From contig JAIOOS010000017.1 of NCBI GenBank assembly GCA_021414305.1, positions 186,001 to 250,000 on the forward strand: 64,000 bases of DNA, given 5' to 3'. The position numbers and the translations under genes are program-made. Every line of letters begins with the position of its first letter. Position 1 is the stretch's first letter. This DNA is from Burkholderiales bacterium. GTDB lineage: Bacteria; Pseudomonadota; Gammaproteobacteria; Burkholderiales; Burkholderiaceae_C. The notes beneath the pieces were generated by a model, which saw only the letters and a program-made list of their open reading frames with translations, was not told the DNA's origin and did not search any database. Shown one piece after another: positions 43,549 to 52,824 of the stretch.

Positions 43549-46257
43549 ATGGCAAGCGACGACGCGCGACCCGATCCCGACGCACTCGTCGAGCGCATAC
43601 GCGACGAGGAAGCGAAGGCGGCGCGCGGGCGGCTGCGCATCTACTTCGGCTCCTCGGCCGGCGTCGGCAAGACCTTCGCGATGCTCGGCGCGGCGCGTGC
43701 CGCCAAGGCGGCGGGCACCGACGTCGTCGCCGGCGTGGTCGAGACGCACGGGCGCGCCGACACCGTGGCCCAGCTGCAGGGGCTCGATCTCCTGCCGCGG
43801 CAGACCATCGCCACCGCGGGCAAGGCGACGTTGTCGGAATTCGACCTCGACGGCGCGCTCGCCCGGCACCCGGCGCTGATCCTCGTCGACGAGCTCGCGC
43901 ACTCGAACGTGGCCGGGGCTCGCCACCCGAAGCGCTGGCAGGACGTCGAGGAGCTGCTCGCCGCCGGCATCGACGTCTGGACCACGCTCAACGTGCAGCA
44001 CCTCGAAAGCCTGAACGACGTGGTCGGCGGCATCACCGGCGTGCGCGTCCAGGAGACGTTGCCCGACACCTTCTTCGACCGCGCCGACGAGGTGGTCCTC
44101 GTCGACACGCCGGCCGACGAGCTGCTCGCCCGGCTCAAGGCCGGCAAGGTCTACGCCGAGACCCAGGCCGAGCGCGCTGCCGCCAACTTCTTCCGCAAGG
44201 GCAACCTGATGGCCCTGCGCGAGCTCGCCCTGCGCCGCACCGCCGACCGAGTGGAGGACGACGTCCAAGCATACCGCGTCGACCGCTCGATCAGCCGGGT
44301 GTGGAAGACCGAGGCGGCGCTGCTCTGCTGCATCGGACCGGGCGCGAACGCCGAGCACATCGTTCGCGGCGCGGCGCTGCTGTCGCAGCAGCTCGCCGTC
44401 TCATGGCACGCCGTGTACGTGGAGACGCCGGCGCTGCAACGGCTGCACAAGGACGAACGCGAGCGGATCCTGCGCGCCGTCAAGCTCGCCGAGGACCTGG
44501 GGGCGACGACGGCGGTGCTGCCGAGCGAGGCCGTGGCGCCGGCGGTGGTCGCGCACGCCCGCCGCCACAACCTCTCGAAGATCGTGATGGGCCACAACCA
44601 GGCGAGCATGTGGCGACCCGCGGGCACGCTCGCGCAGCAGCTCGGCCGGCTGGCGCCCGACGTCGACCTGATCGAAATCGGCGCCCCGGCCGAGACGCGC
44701 GGGCCGGTGCGCAGCAGGAGCGACGCCGACTCGCGCCGCACCGGGCTCGACGCCAAGGGCTATCTCGTCGCCGCGGCAGCCTGCGCGCTGCTCACCGCGG
44801 CGACGATGCCGCTCGAGGCGGTGCTCGACCTGCCCAACATCGTCATGCTGTTCCTTCTCGCGGTGCTCGGCGTCGCGCTGCGCTACGGGCGCGGGCCGGC
44901 GGCACTCGCTTCGGTGCTGAACGTCGCGGCCTTCGACTATTTCTTCGTCCCGCCCAAGCTCTCGTTCAGCGTCAGCGACTTCCAGTACGTGCTGACCTTC
45001 GGCGTGATGCTCGCCGTCGGCCTGATCGTCGGCCAGCTCACCGCCGGGTTGCGTTACCAGGCACGCATCGCCACGCACCGCGAGCGCCGCTCGCACGCCC
45101 TGTTCGAGGTGGCGCGCGACCTCTCGAGCGTGCTCGCCACGGAGCAGGTGGTCGAAGCCGCCGCGCAGGCGGTGGCGCGCGAGTTCCGCGCCCGCGCGCA
45201 CGTCTTCGTGCTCGGGAACGACGATCGTCTCGGCGGCGTCGCGGCGGGGCCGGAAGACGCGGGGCTGGATGCCGGCACCGCCCGCTGGGCCTTCGATCAC
45301 GCCCAGGCCGCCGGCCTCGGCACCGACACGCTGCCCGGCAGCGCCTGGCTCTACCTGCCGCTCAAGGCGCCGATGCGCACCCGCGGCGTGCTCGCGCTCA
45401 AGCCGGAGGAGCCGCGGCTCCTGCTCGTGCCCGAGCAGCGGCGCCAGCTCGAGACCTTCGCCGCGCTGACCGCGATCGCCCTCGAGCGCGTGCACTACGT
45501 CGAGATCGCGCAGGGCGCGACGGTGCAGATCGAATCGGAGCGCTTGCGCAACTCGCTGCTGGCGGCGCTGTCGCACGACCTGCGCACGCCGCTCGCCGGC
45601 CTGGTCGGCCTGGCCGACACGCTGCGCCTGACGCCGCCGCCCCTCAGCGGCGAGCAGGCGGAAATCGCCGAGGCGCTGCAAAGCGAGGCGCTGCGCATGA
45701 GCACGCAGGTGAACAACCTGCTCGACATGGCGCGCATCGAGAGTGGGGCGATCCGCCTGCGGCGCGAATGGCACTCGGTCGAGGAGATCGTCGGCAGCGC
45801 CGTGCGGGCGACGGCGCGCACGGTCGCGCCGCGCGTCGTCAGCACCGACCTGGCCGCCGACCTGCCGCTGGTGGAATGCGACGCGGTGCTGATCGAGCGG
45901 GTGATCGTCAACCTGCTCGAGAACGCGGCGAAGTACACGCCGCCGGCGACCCGCATCCGCATCTCGGCGCGGCCTCTTGACGGCCTCATGCGCGTGGAGG
46001 TCGCCGACAACGGGCCGGGAATCCGCGCCGGGCAGGAAGCGGCGATCTTCGAGAAGTTCACGCGCGGCACGCGCGAGTCTTCCATCGCCGGCGTCGGCCT
46101 CGGCCTGGCGATCTGCAAGGCGATCGTCGAGGCGCATGGCGGAACGATCGTCGCGCAGACGGCGGAAGGCGGCGGCGCTGCGCTGGTGTTCACGCTGCCC
46201 CTGGGCACGGCCCCGGTCTTCGAGGCCGACGAAGCGCACGCGACGAGCTCGCCATGA
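43549..46257 (+). CDS. kdpD: KdpD, sensor histidine kinase
   Basis: 902 residues from ATG 43549 (an upstream ATG at 43522 adds nine). Order: KdpD N-terminal domain with Walker motif GSSAGVGKT (34-42), a USP-like domain (about 250-370), four membrane helices (about 405-500, YLVAAAACALLTA to VGLIVGQLTAG), a GAF region, HisKA with His in LSHDLRTPLAGLVG, N box NLLENAAKYT and G2 box GVGLGLAICKAI. It senses K+ limitation and phosphorylates KdpE. It is divergent from kdpFABC and overlaps kdpE by four bases (ATGA). Confidence 0.95.
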   Translation: MASDDARPDPDALVERIRDEEAKAARGRLRIYFGSSAGVGKTFAMLGAARAAKAAGTDVVAGVVETHGRADTVAQLQGLDLLPRQTIATAGKATLSEFDLDGALARHPALILVDELAHSNVAGARHPKRWQDVEELLAAGIDVWTTLNVQHLESLNDVVGGITGVRVQETLPDTFFDRADEVVLVDTPADELLARLKAGKVYAETQAERAAANFFRKGNLMALRELALRRTADRVEDDVQAYRVDRSISRVWKTEAALLCCIGPGANAEHIVRGAALLSQQLAVSWHAVYVETPALQRLHKDERERILRAVKLAEDLGATTAVLPSEAVAPAVVAHARRHNLSKIVMGHNQASMWRPAGTLAQQLGRLAPDVDLIEIGAPAETRGPVRSRSDADSRRTGLDAKGYLVAAAACALLTAATMPLEAVLDLPNIVMLFLLAVLGVALRYGRGPAALASVLNVAAFDYFFVPPKLSFSVSDFQYVLTFGVMLAVGLIVGQLTAGLRYQARIATHRERRSHALFEVARDLSSVLATEQVVEAAAQAVAREFRARAHVFVLGNDDRLGGVAAGPEDAGLDAGTARWAFDHAQAAGLGTDTLPGSAWLYLPLKAPMRTRGVLALKPEEPRLLLVPEQRRQLETFAALTAIALERVHYVEIAQGATVQIESERLRNSLLAALSHDLRTPLAGLVGLADTLRLTPPPLSGEQAEIAEALQSEALRMSTQVNNLLDMARIESGAIRLRREWHSVEEIVGSAVRATARTVAPRVVSTDLAADLPLVECDAVLIERVIVNLLENAAKYTPPATRIRISARPLDGLMRVEVADNGPGIRAGQEAAIFEKFTRGTRESSIAGVGLGLAICKAIVEAHGGTIVAQTAEGGGAALVFTLPLGTAPVFEADEAHATSSP

Positions 46258-46961
46258 GCGAGCCGGCGCCCACCGTCCTGCTGGTCGAGGACGACCGCAA
46301 CATCCGCCGCTTCCTGCGGGCCTCGCTCGAAGCCGAAGGCTGGCGCGTGTTCGAAGCGGAGACGGTGAAGGAGGGTCTGGCCGATGCCGCGGCCAGGAAG
46401 CCCGACCTGGTGATCGCGGATCTCGGCCTGCCCGACGGCGACGGCGTCGAGCTGATCCGCGCCCTGCGCCTCGGCTCGCACGTGCCGGTGATCGTGCTCT
46501 CGGCGCGCTCGGAAGAGCGCGACAAGGTGCGCGCCCTCGACGCCGGCGCCGACGACTACATCGAGAAGCCCTTCGGCGCTTCCGAGCTGCTGGCCCGCGT
46601 GCGCGCCAACCGGCGGCGCCAGCAGAGCCTGCGCGACCCCGACGCCGGCACCCGCGCGACGCTCGGCGACGTCGAGGTCGACTTCGCCGCGCATCGGGTG
46701 ACCAAGGGCGGCCGCGAGGTCCACCTGACGCCGATCGAGTTCAAGCTGCTCTCGGTGCTGGTGGCCAATGCCGGCAGGGTGCTGACGCATCGCCAGCTCC
46801 TGCGCGAGGTGTGGGGGCCGTCGCGCGTCGAGCACAGCCACTACCTGCGCGTGTTCATGGGCACGCTGCGCCACAAGCTGGAGGACGATCCGGCGCAGCC
46901 GCAGATCTTCCTCACCGAGACCGGCGTCGGCTACCGGCTGGTGCTGCCCGCGAGCGCCTAG
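46254..46961 (+). CDS. kdpE: KdpE, response regulator
   Basis: 235 residues. Receiver domain with Asp56 in VIADLGLPDGDG, the acidic pair VEDDRN at the N-terminus and Lys in YIEKPFG. The C-terminal OmpR-type winged helix includes VHLTPIEFKLLSVLV and LRHKLEDDPAQPQIFLTETGVGYRL. It activates kdpFABC, probably through the tandem repeat at 43473. Its stop overlaps the convergent exonuclease stop. Confidence 0.95.
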   Translation: MSEPAPTVLLVEDDRNIRRFLRASLEAEGWRVFEAETVKEGLADAAARKPDLVIADLGLPDGDGVELIRALRLGSHVPVIVLSARSEERDKVRALDAGADDYIEKPFGASELLARVRANRRRQQSLRDPDAGTRATLGDVEVDFAAHRVTKGGREVHLTPIEFKLLSVLVANAGRVLTHRQLLREVWGPSRVEHSHYLRVFMGTLRHKLEDDPAQPQIFLTETGVGYRLVLPASA

Positions 46962-47827
46962 TCGCATGCGCGCCGGCCGGCGCTAGCCCGGCCGACCGGC
47001 CTCGTGCTTTCTTCCGCCGAGGGCCAGGCAGCGCTCGAGAAGGCGCGGCGCGTTCGCCTTTTCGTCCAGGACGCGAACGCCGGCGTCGGCCCGCGCGAGC
47101 GCAGCGTGCCGACCGCGCGGAACAGCTTCTCATCGCTGCGCAGCGTGGCGAGCTGCTTGAACAACAGCGCCAGCTCCCGGCGCTCGCCGAGCAGCTCGGG
47201 CGGGAAAGCCTCGATCGCGCCATGGCGGTTCAGCAGCCGTGCCGCACCGACCGCGCCGATGCCGGCGATGCCCGGATAGCCGTCGGCGGCATCGCCGACC
47301 AGGGCGAGCCAGTCGGGAATCAGCGCCGGCGGCACGCCGAACTTCCTGCGCACACCCTCGGCGTCGCGGATCGTCTTGCCGCGGCGGTCGATCTGCACCA
47401 CCCGGTCGGCGACGACGCATTGCGCGAGGTCCTTGTCGGGCGTCCAGATGCAGACCTTCTCCACCTTCGGGTCGGCAGCGGCGATGCGCGCCGCCGAGGC
47501 GAGCGCGTCGTCGGCCTCGAGCTCGACCATCGGCCAGGTGACCACACCCATCGCGACGAGCGCCTCCTCGAGCGGATGGAACTGCGCCCACAAGGCCGGC
47601 TCGATGCCCGCACCGGTCTTGTAGCCCGGCCACAGGTCGTTGCGGAAGGATTCGATCACGTGGTCGGTGGCGACGCCGACGTGGGTTGCGCCCTGCTCGA
47701 TCATCTCGAGCACCGACTGCAGCACGCCGACCACGGCACCGAGCGGCCGGTCGCCCTTCGTGAAGCGGCGCAGGCCGTAGAAATGGCGGAACAGTTCGTA
47801 GGTGCCGTCGACCAGGTGGACGATCAT
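46958..47827 (-). CDS. Stand-alone 5'-3' exonuclease (FEN/PIN type), probable C-terminal frameshift
   Basis: 289 residues as read. PolA-type 5' nuclease without polymerase: VHLVDGTYELFRHFYG, the acidic cluster ELEADDALASAARIA, WTPDKDLAQCV, and the helix-hairpin-helix VGDAADGYPGIAGIGAVGAARLL. It processes flap or branched DNA and RNA primers. After GPTPAFASWTK the frame becomes Arg/Ser-rich and unlike the family. The alternate frame after an A homopolymer (TTTT at 47059-47062 on the plus strand) gives KANAPRLLERCLAL, which does fit. One base is probably missing. The corrected gene would end at 46983. Confidence 0.85.
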   Translation of the reverse strand: MIVHLVDGTYELFRHFYGLRRFTKGDRPLGAVVGVLQSVLEMIEQGATHVGVATDHVIESFRNDLWPGYKTGAGIEPALWAQFHPLEEALVAMGVVTWPMVELEADDALASAARIAAADPKVEKVCIWTPDKDLAQCVVADRVVQIDRRGKTIRDAEGVRRKFGVPPALIPDWLALVGDAADGYPGIAGIGAVGAARLLNRHGAIEAFPPELLGERRELALLFKQLATLRSDEKLFRAVGTLRSRGPTPAFASWTKRRTRRAFSSAAWPSAEESTRPVGRASAGRRACD

Positions 47828-47919
47828 CGATCGATTGTCTCCAGCCCGGCGAAAGGGGCTTACCGAGTGTTACCGCAGAAACACCGGACAGGCATTCCAA
47901 TTGCCCCCCGATCAGGCGA

Positions 47920-48657
47920 ATGAACGACTCCGAACCCTCCAGCCTCTGGAGCATCAGCTCCTTCGAGCGGGCGCGCCTCGCCGGCCGGCTCGCGGGCGGC
48001 GACGACCGCCCGACCCTGCTGCCGACCACGCTGCTGGCCGATCTGCAGCAGCTGCACAACGACCCGGCCAACGACGACGTGCTCGAGGTCATCGCCGCCT
48101 GCGTGCGCAACCGCGAAGCGGCGCTGCTCTACCTGGAGCACGGCGAGAAGGTGTGGCCGGTGACGGTGTTTCCGCGCGAAGTCCTCTATCACTCCCCGCG
48201 TGAGGCGTCGCAGATGGCCGGCCCCGGGTTCTCGACGCTGCGCGTCCTCGGCGCCGAGCCGCCGGGGGTGAAGCCGCCGGGCGATGCGATGCACGAGCGC
48301 ATCGCCGGCACCAACCGCTACTACCCGCTGGCCGGCCTGTTGTGGGCGGTGGCGCTGCACGGGCCGCGCGCCGCGCTGCTGACCGAGATCAGCGGCCGGG
48401 TGGCCTACCGGTTGGTGTCGTCGGCGCCCAAGGACCTGCCGCCCTCGCTCGGCGCGCTGGCCTCGGCGGTGGGGCGGCTGCGCAACGAAGCGGCGTCGCT
48501 GCGCGACGTTGCAGGCTGGCCGGGGCTCAGCGTCGAGCGCGCCAGCCGGCTGCTCAACGCGCTCTACCTGACCGGCGCCCTGATGGTCTCGCGCAGCCAC
48601 CCCGCCGCGCGCAGCGAGCCGCTGAACTGGCGGAGCTGGCTGACCCGTCGCCGCTAG
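47920..48657 (+). CDS. Conserved hypothetical protein, 245 residues
   Basis: I do not recognise a named domain. It is cytoplasmic: no signal peptide, no membrane helices. Features are LLADLQQLHNDPANDDVLEVIAACVRNREAALLYLEHG in the N-terminal third, a WPVTVFPREVLYHSP segment, and a winged-helix-like C-terminus (VAGWPGLSVERASRLLNALYLTGALMVSRS), the pattern of many DNA-binding or DUF4388-like tails. It could be a regulator. It is divergent from the exonuclease gene and convergent with the DUF3297 gene, with a 4-base overlap. Confidence 0.7.
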   Translation: MNDSEPSSLWSISSFERARLAGRLAGGDDRPTLLPTTLLADLQQLHNDPANDDVLEVIAACVRNREAALLYLEHGEKVWPVTVFPREVLYHSPREASQMAGPGFSTLRVLGAEPPGVKPPGDAMHERIAGTNRYYPLAGLLWAVALHGPRAALLTEISGRVAYRLVSSAPKDLPPSLGALASAVGRLRNEAASLRDVAGWPGLSVERASRLLNALYLTGALMVSRSHPAARSEPLNWRSWLTRRR

Positions 48658-48902
48658 CGGTAGAACGCCTCGACCCTGCCCTTCAGGGTGATGAGCAGCG
48701 GCTGGCCCTTCCTGTCCAGCGTCTTGCCGGCGGGCACCTTGACCCAGCCCTCGCTGATGCAGTACTCCTGCACGTCGAAGCGCTCCTTGTCGTTCAGGCG
48801 GATGCCGACGCCGTGCTCGAACACGGCCGGCACATGGTGCGGGCTGCGCGGGTCGACCGAGAGACGGTCGGGCAGGGCGGGAGCGGGGCTCGCTTCGGTC
48901 AT
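48654..48902 (-). CDS. DUF3297 family protein
   Basis: 82 residues. Matches the DUF3297 pattern: LPDRLSVDPRSPHHVPAVFEHGVGIRLN, KERFDVQEYCISEGWVKVPAGKTLDRKG and LLITLKGRVEAFYR. It is a small soluble protein, widespread in proteobacteria, with no known function. It stands about 50 bases after the reductase gene on the same strand. Confidence 0.88.
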   Translation of the reverse strand: MTEASPAPALPDRLSVDPRSPHHVPAVFEHGVGIRLNDKERFDVQEYCISEGWVKVPAGKTLDRKGQPLLITLKGRVEAFYR

Positions 48903-48953
48903 GGGGTTCCTGGGTGGGGCGGCGCCTGGGCGACGCCATGGCGCCTATTGTTG

Positions 48954-49991
48954 CTAGAAGACGGCGTGATCGCCGCGTTCCGGCGCGGGCGCGCCGGCGA
49001 CGAGCTTCGCGTAGTGGTCGAACAGGGTCTCCGTGCCGGTCGAAGGCGTCGCCGCGGCGTCGTAGCGGCCGCTCGCAGGATCGAGCACGAGCATCGATTC
49101 GGTCGCGTAGTAGCGACCGATGCGCGCCAGCTCGGCCTTGGCCGCGAGCCCGGGAACGAAGCGCCCGGCCGCGCCGAGCACGCCGACGATGGCGTCGAGC
49201 ATCGCCACCGGCACCTGCCGGAAACGCGCCGGCCGGCCGAGCAGCGCGAACAGACGCTCGCCCTGCTGGCGCGGCGTGATCGCCTCGCCCGGGCCGCCGA
49301 TCGGCAGGATCCGGTTGCGCCGGCTCTCGTCGTCGAGGCAGCCGGCCAGGTAGTCGCCGAGGTCGGCGTCGCTGATCGGCTTGCAGGCGGTGAGCGTGCC
49401 GTCCCCGAACACCAGGAAGGGCTTGCCGCCGCGAACCCGCTCGACCTGCCCGGAAAGCGACTTGAAGAACGCGGTGGGCCGGACGATCGAGTACGCCAGG
49501 CCCGATTCCATCAGCACCTTCTCGAACGCGAGCTTGGCGTGCTGGAAGGCGAGCAGGGGCTTCTGCACGCAGATCGCCGAGAGCAGCACGACCTGCTCGA
49601 CGCCTGCGTGCCGCGCCGCCTGCAGGGCATGGACGTGCGCCTGGTGGTCGATGGCCCAGGCGTCGCGCGGCGCGCCGGTGCGCGACGCGAGGCACGAGAC
49701 GAGGGCGTCGAAGCGCTCGCCGCGCAAGCCCTCGCCCGCCAGCGAGGCCGGATCGGTGACGTCGCCGAAGCGAAGGGTGGCGCCGCCGAGAAGCCGGGCG
49801 CTGTCGGCAGGGCCGAGCCGGCCGCCGGCTCCGGCGCGCGGCCGCACCAGGCACACGACCTCGTGCCCTCGGCGCAGCAGGGCCTGCACGGTCGCGCGGC
49901 CGAGGGTGCCGGTGGCGCCGAGCATGAACACGCGGCGCGGCTGCGAAGAGCGCGGCGAAGGGGCGTGATCCGAAGGCGGGGGCAGTGTCAT
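48954..49991 (-). CDS. Divinyl (proto)chlorophyllide a 8-vinyl reductase-like protein (BciA type)
   Basis: 345 residues. NmrA-type SDR with NADPH motif MLGATGTLGRATVQALL. The downstream sequence follows the BciA/DVR family closely: SAICVQKPLLAFQHAKLAFE, YSIVRPTAFFKSLSGQVE, FGDGTLTACKPISDADL, ILPIGGPGEAITPRQQGE and IGRYYATESMLVLDP. BciA reduces the C8 vinyl group in bacteriochlorophyll synthesis. No other pigment gene is in this window, so the organism may be phototrophic with the gene outside its cluster, or may use the enzyme otherwise. It has a 30-residue Pro/Ser-rich N-terminal extension, not unusual for the family. Confidence 0.85.
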   Translation of the reverse strand: MTLPPPSDHAPSPRSSQPRRVFMLGATGTLGRATVQALLRRGHEVVCLVRPRAGAGGRLGPADSARLLGGATLRFGDVTDPASLAGEGLRGERFDALVSCLASRTGAPRDAWAIDHQAHVHALQAARHAGVEQVVLLSAICVQKPLLAFQHAKLAFEKVLMESGLAYSIVRPTAFFKSLSGQVERVRGGKPFLVFGDGTLTACKPISDADLGDYLAGCLDDESRRNRILPIGGPGEAITPRQQGERLFALLGRPARFRQVPVAMLDAIVGVLGAAGRFVPGLAAKAELARIGRYYATESMLVLDPASGRYDAAATPSTGTETLFDHYAKLVAGAPAPERGDHAVF

Positions 49992-50033
49992 GGTCCTTGC
50001 GGGCAGGTCCGCAAGGATAGGAGAGCGGCGGAG

Positions 50034-51008
50034 CTATTCGGGCTCGATGCCCGCGCCCTTGATCACCTTGCCCCACTTCTGCGCCTCTGCCGCCTGGAAG
50101 CGCGCCAGCTCCTCGCTCGTCGCCGTCGTCCATGCGTCGGTGCCGGTGCCCTCGTAGAACGTCTTCGCCGAGGCGCTCTTCGTGCCCGCGGCGAGCAGCT
50201 CGCGCAACCGCGTCGCCACCGCGGGCGGCGTGTTCGCCGGCACCCAGGCGGCGAACCAGTAGCCCATGTCGTAGCCCTTGACGCCCGCCTCGTCGATGGT
50301 CGGCACGTCGGGCAGGAGGGCGATCCGCTTGGTCGTGGAGACGCCGAGCGCCTTGAGCTTGCCGCCCTTGATCTGCGGCAGGCCGGTGGCGGTGTCGGTG
50401 ATCATGAAGTCGATCTGCCCGCCGAGCAGGTCGGTGAGCGCCTGCGGGTTGCTCTTGTAGGGCACGTGCAGGATGTCGGTGTGGCTGAGCTGCTTGAACA
50501 TCTCGCCCGCGACCCGGCTCGACGAGCTGCCGCTGCCGAAGCTGAGCTTGCCCGGCTCCTTCTTCGCCTTGGCGAGGAGGTCGGCGACCGTCTTGTAGGG
50601 CGCGTCGGCGCGCACCACCAGCACCTGCCCTCCCTTGCCGAGGCCGGTCACCGGCACGAAGTCCTTCACCGGGTCGTAGGGCAGCTTTTTGTAGAGATGC
50701 TCGTTGGCGGCGTGCGTGGTGTTGGTGGAGATCAGCACCGTGTAGCCGTCGGCCGGCGCACGCGCTGCCGCCTGCGCGGCCATCATCCCGCTCGCGCCCG
50801 CCTTGTTGTCGACGATCACCGCCTGCTTGGTGTCGGCGGTGATCGAGGCGCCGAGCGCGCGTGCGAGCTGGTCGGTGGCGCTGCCGGCGGCGAAGGGCAC
50901 GACGAAGGTGATCGGCCGCTCGGGGTACTTGCCCTGGGCGAACGCAGAGGGCGCGGCGAACGAGGCGAGCAGCGCGGCGGCGAGGAGGGTGCGGCGGGAA
51001 ATGGGCAT
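50034..51008 (-). CDS. Bug-family tripartite tricarboxylate transporter substrate-binding protein
   Basis: 324 residues. Signal peptide RRTLLAAALLASFAAPSAFAQ, then PERPITFVVPFAAGSATDQLARAL, the Asp-binding loop region VIVDNKAGASGMMAAQ, and PVTGLGKGGQVLVV. Bug proteins are very numerous in Burkholderiales and bind carboxylates in the periplasm. The membrane subunits TctA/TctB are not nearby. It is the third gene after atuA and the AtuA-type small protein, 33 bases downstream. Confidence 0.9.
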   Translation of the reverse strand: MPISRRTLLAAALLASFAAPSAFAQGKYPERPITFVVPFAAGSATDQLARALGASITADTKQAVIVDNKAGASGMMAAQAAARAPADGYTVLISTNTTHAANEHLYKKLPYDPVKDFVPVTGLGKGGQVLVVRADAPYKTVADLLAKAKKEPGKLSFGSGSSSSRVAGEMFKQLSHTDILHVPYKSNPQALTDLLGGQIDFMITDTATGLPQIKGGKLKALGVSTTKRIALLPDVPTIDEAGVKGYDMGYWFAAWVPANTPPAVATRLRELLAAGTKSASAKTFYEGTGTDAWTTATSEELARFQAAEAQKWGKVIKGAGIEPE

Positions 51009-51041
51009 GCGAGTCTCCGTATCGTTGGAATGGAAGGAAGT

Positions 51042-51401
51042 TCAGTCGTCGGCGCCGGCCAGGTGCGCGCTGAGCGCATCGGGCACCGTGATCTCGAGGT
51101 CGAGCAACAGAAAGGCGAGCGCCTTGCCGTGGCTGTCGAGGTTGAGCGCGTCGTTGACGCCGCCGTCGAGCGCGTCGTCGAGCACGAAGTTCATTGCCTG
51201 CAGGTTCGGCAGCAGGTAGCGCGTCACCCGAGTCGGCCGCCGGTGCGCGAACTGCGCCGCGACGCGCGCTTCGGTGACCTGCTCGACGAGCAGCGGCCAG
51301 AGCGCCGGATGCCAGGCGATGACGCTGATGTTCGAGCGGTTGCCCTTGTCGCCGGTGCGACCGTGGGCGAGGCGATGGAGCGGAACGGATTGCGCGCTCA
51401 T
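51042..51401 (-). CDS. AtuA-type ferredoxin-fold small protein
   Basis: 119 residues: VPLHRLAHGRTGDKGNRSNISVIAW, RYLLPNLQAMNFVLDDALDGGVNDALNLDSHGKALAFLLLDLEI. This is the C-terminal domain of AtuA/DUF1446 proteins, often encoded separately, as here. The ATG overlaps the atuA stop (ATGA, 51398-51401). Both are probably subunits of one acyl-CoA or acid-processing enzyme; the activity is not established. Confidence 0.88.
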   Translation of the reverse strand: MSAQSVPLHRLAHGRTGDKGNRSNISVIAWHPALWPLLVEQVTEARVAAQFAHRRPTRVTRYLLPNLQAMNFVLDDALDGGVNDALNLDSHGKALAFLLLDLEITVPDALSAHLAGADD

Positions 51402-52783
51402 GCCGGCTCCATCATGACGAAGGACGTGGGCACCTCGCCGCGCGGCACGAAGCACGAGTGGGTGGAGAGCCGCTGCCGCAGGCCGGTGCGCACGCCGCCG
51501 CCGCCCGCCGGGCCGCAGGTGTAGAGGGCGGTCACCTCGCGCGGCAGCCGCGCCGCCTCGGCCTTGTCGTCGTGCAGCGCGGCGACGCGCAGGCGCACGT
51601 CGCGCCCGCCGCCGTGCGGCTGCGCCGCCAGCCACGCGCCGGCGTCGTCGCCGAACACGCTGCCGGCGCCGATCAGGTCGACGCGCAGCCGCCCGAGGGA
51701 TTGCAGCCGCTCGCGCAGCACCTGCGCGGCGAGCCGCGCCCGCGCCTCGGCGCGCTCCCCGGCGTACGAGATCTCGCCCTCGGCGAGCCAGCCCTGCTCG
51801 CTGAACACGTTGACCTTCAGCGTGGTCGGTCGCGCGTGGCCGCGCACGCCTTCGAGGCGAACGCGATCGGGCCCGAGCTCCACCACGCGCGCCAGGGAAA
51901 TGTCGGCAACGACGTCGGGCGTGAGGTAGGCCGCCGGATCGTGCACCTCGTAGAGCAGCTGCTCGGTGACGGTGTGCGCGTCGATCCTGCCGCCGGTGCC
52001 CGGCGGCTTGCTGATCGTGCAGTGGCCTTCGGCGTCGATCTCGGCGATCGGGTAGCCGACGTGGGCGAGGTCGGGGATGTCCTTGTAGCCCGGGTCGGCG
52101 TAGTAGCCGCCGCTCACCTGCGCGCCGCACTCGAGCAGGTGCCCGGCCATCGTGGCGCGGGCGAGCCGGTCCCAGTCGTCGCGCCGCCAGCCGTGGTGCG
52201 CGAGGGCCGGGCCGACGGTGAGCGAGGGATCGGCGACGCGCCCGGTGACGACGATCTGCGCGCCGGCGACCAGCGCATCGGCGATCGGCTCGGCGCCGAT
52301 GTAGGCGTTGGCGCACACCATCGTCCGCAGGATCGCTTCGACGCCGGGCCGGTCGCCGAGCGCTGCCTGCAGCAGCGTGCGCCGTTCGGCCGAGCCGAGG
52401 TCGTCGCCCTCGACGACCGCGATCCGCGGCGGCTCGAGGCCGAGCTCGGCGGCGAGCGCCGCGATCCTGCGCGCCGCGCCGCGCGGATTGGCGGCGCCGA
52501 AGTTGCTGACGATGCGAATGCCGTGCTCAAGGCAGCGCGCAAGCACCGGCCGCAGCAGGTCGACGAGGAGCGGCTCGTAGCCGTGTTCCGGATCGCTGCG
52601 CCGGGCGAGCTGGGCCAGGGCGAGGGTGCGCTCGGCGAGCGTCTCGAAGATCAGGAAGGCGGGGCCGCCGGCGGCGATGAGGGCCTCGACCACGGGGCCG
52701 GCGGCGTCGGTCCGGTCACCGGAGAAGCCGGCCGCGCAGCCGATGCGAAGAGGCGCTGTCGTCGGGCCGGAGGCGGGGTGCAT
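51398..52783 (-). CDS. AtuA family protein (DUF1446)
   Basis: 461 residues: RIGCAAGFSGDRTDAAGPVV, RIVSNFGAANPRGAARRI, VTGRVADPSLTVGPALAHHGW and GHLLECGAQVSGGYYADPG are family hallmarks. AtuA is named for acyclic terpene utilisation in Pseudomonas. In Burkholderiales it also sits in many operons with Bug proteins and LysR regulators. The reaction is unknown. It starts 74 bases from the divergent LysR gene. Confidence 0.88.
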   Translation of the reverse strand: MHPASGPTTAPLRIGCAAGFSGDRTDAAGPVVEALIAAGGPAFLIFETLAERTLALAQLARRSDPEHGYEPLLVDLLRPVLARCLEHGIRIVSNFGAANPRGAARRIAALAAELGLEPPRIAVVEGDDLGSAERRTLLQAALGDRPGVEAILRTMVCANAYIGAEPIADALVAGAQIVVTGRVADPSLTVGPALAHHGWRRDDWDRLARATMAGHLLECGAQVSGGYYADPGYKDIPDLAHVGYPIAEIDAEGHCTISKPPGTGGRIDAHTVTEQLLYEVHDPAAYLTPDVVADISLARVVELGPDRVRLEGVRGHARPTTLKVNVFSEQGWLAEGEISYAGERAEARARLAAQVLRERLQSLGRLRVDLIGAGSVFGDDAGAWLAAQPHGGGRDVRLRVAALHDDKAEAARLPREVTALYTCGPAGGGGVRTGLRQRLSTHSCFVPRGEVPTSFVMMEPA

Positions 52784-52824
52784 GGGCGCACTCTAGGGGC
52801 CGGGGTGTCATCCGTAAAATCGAA

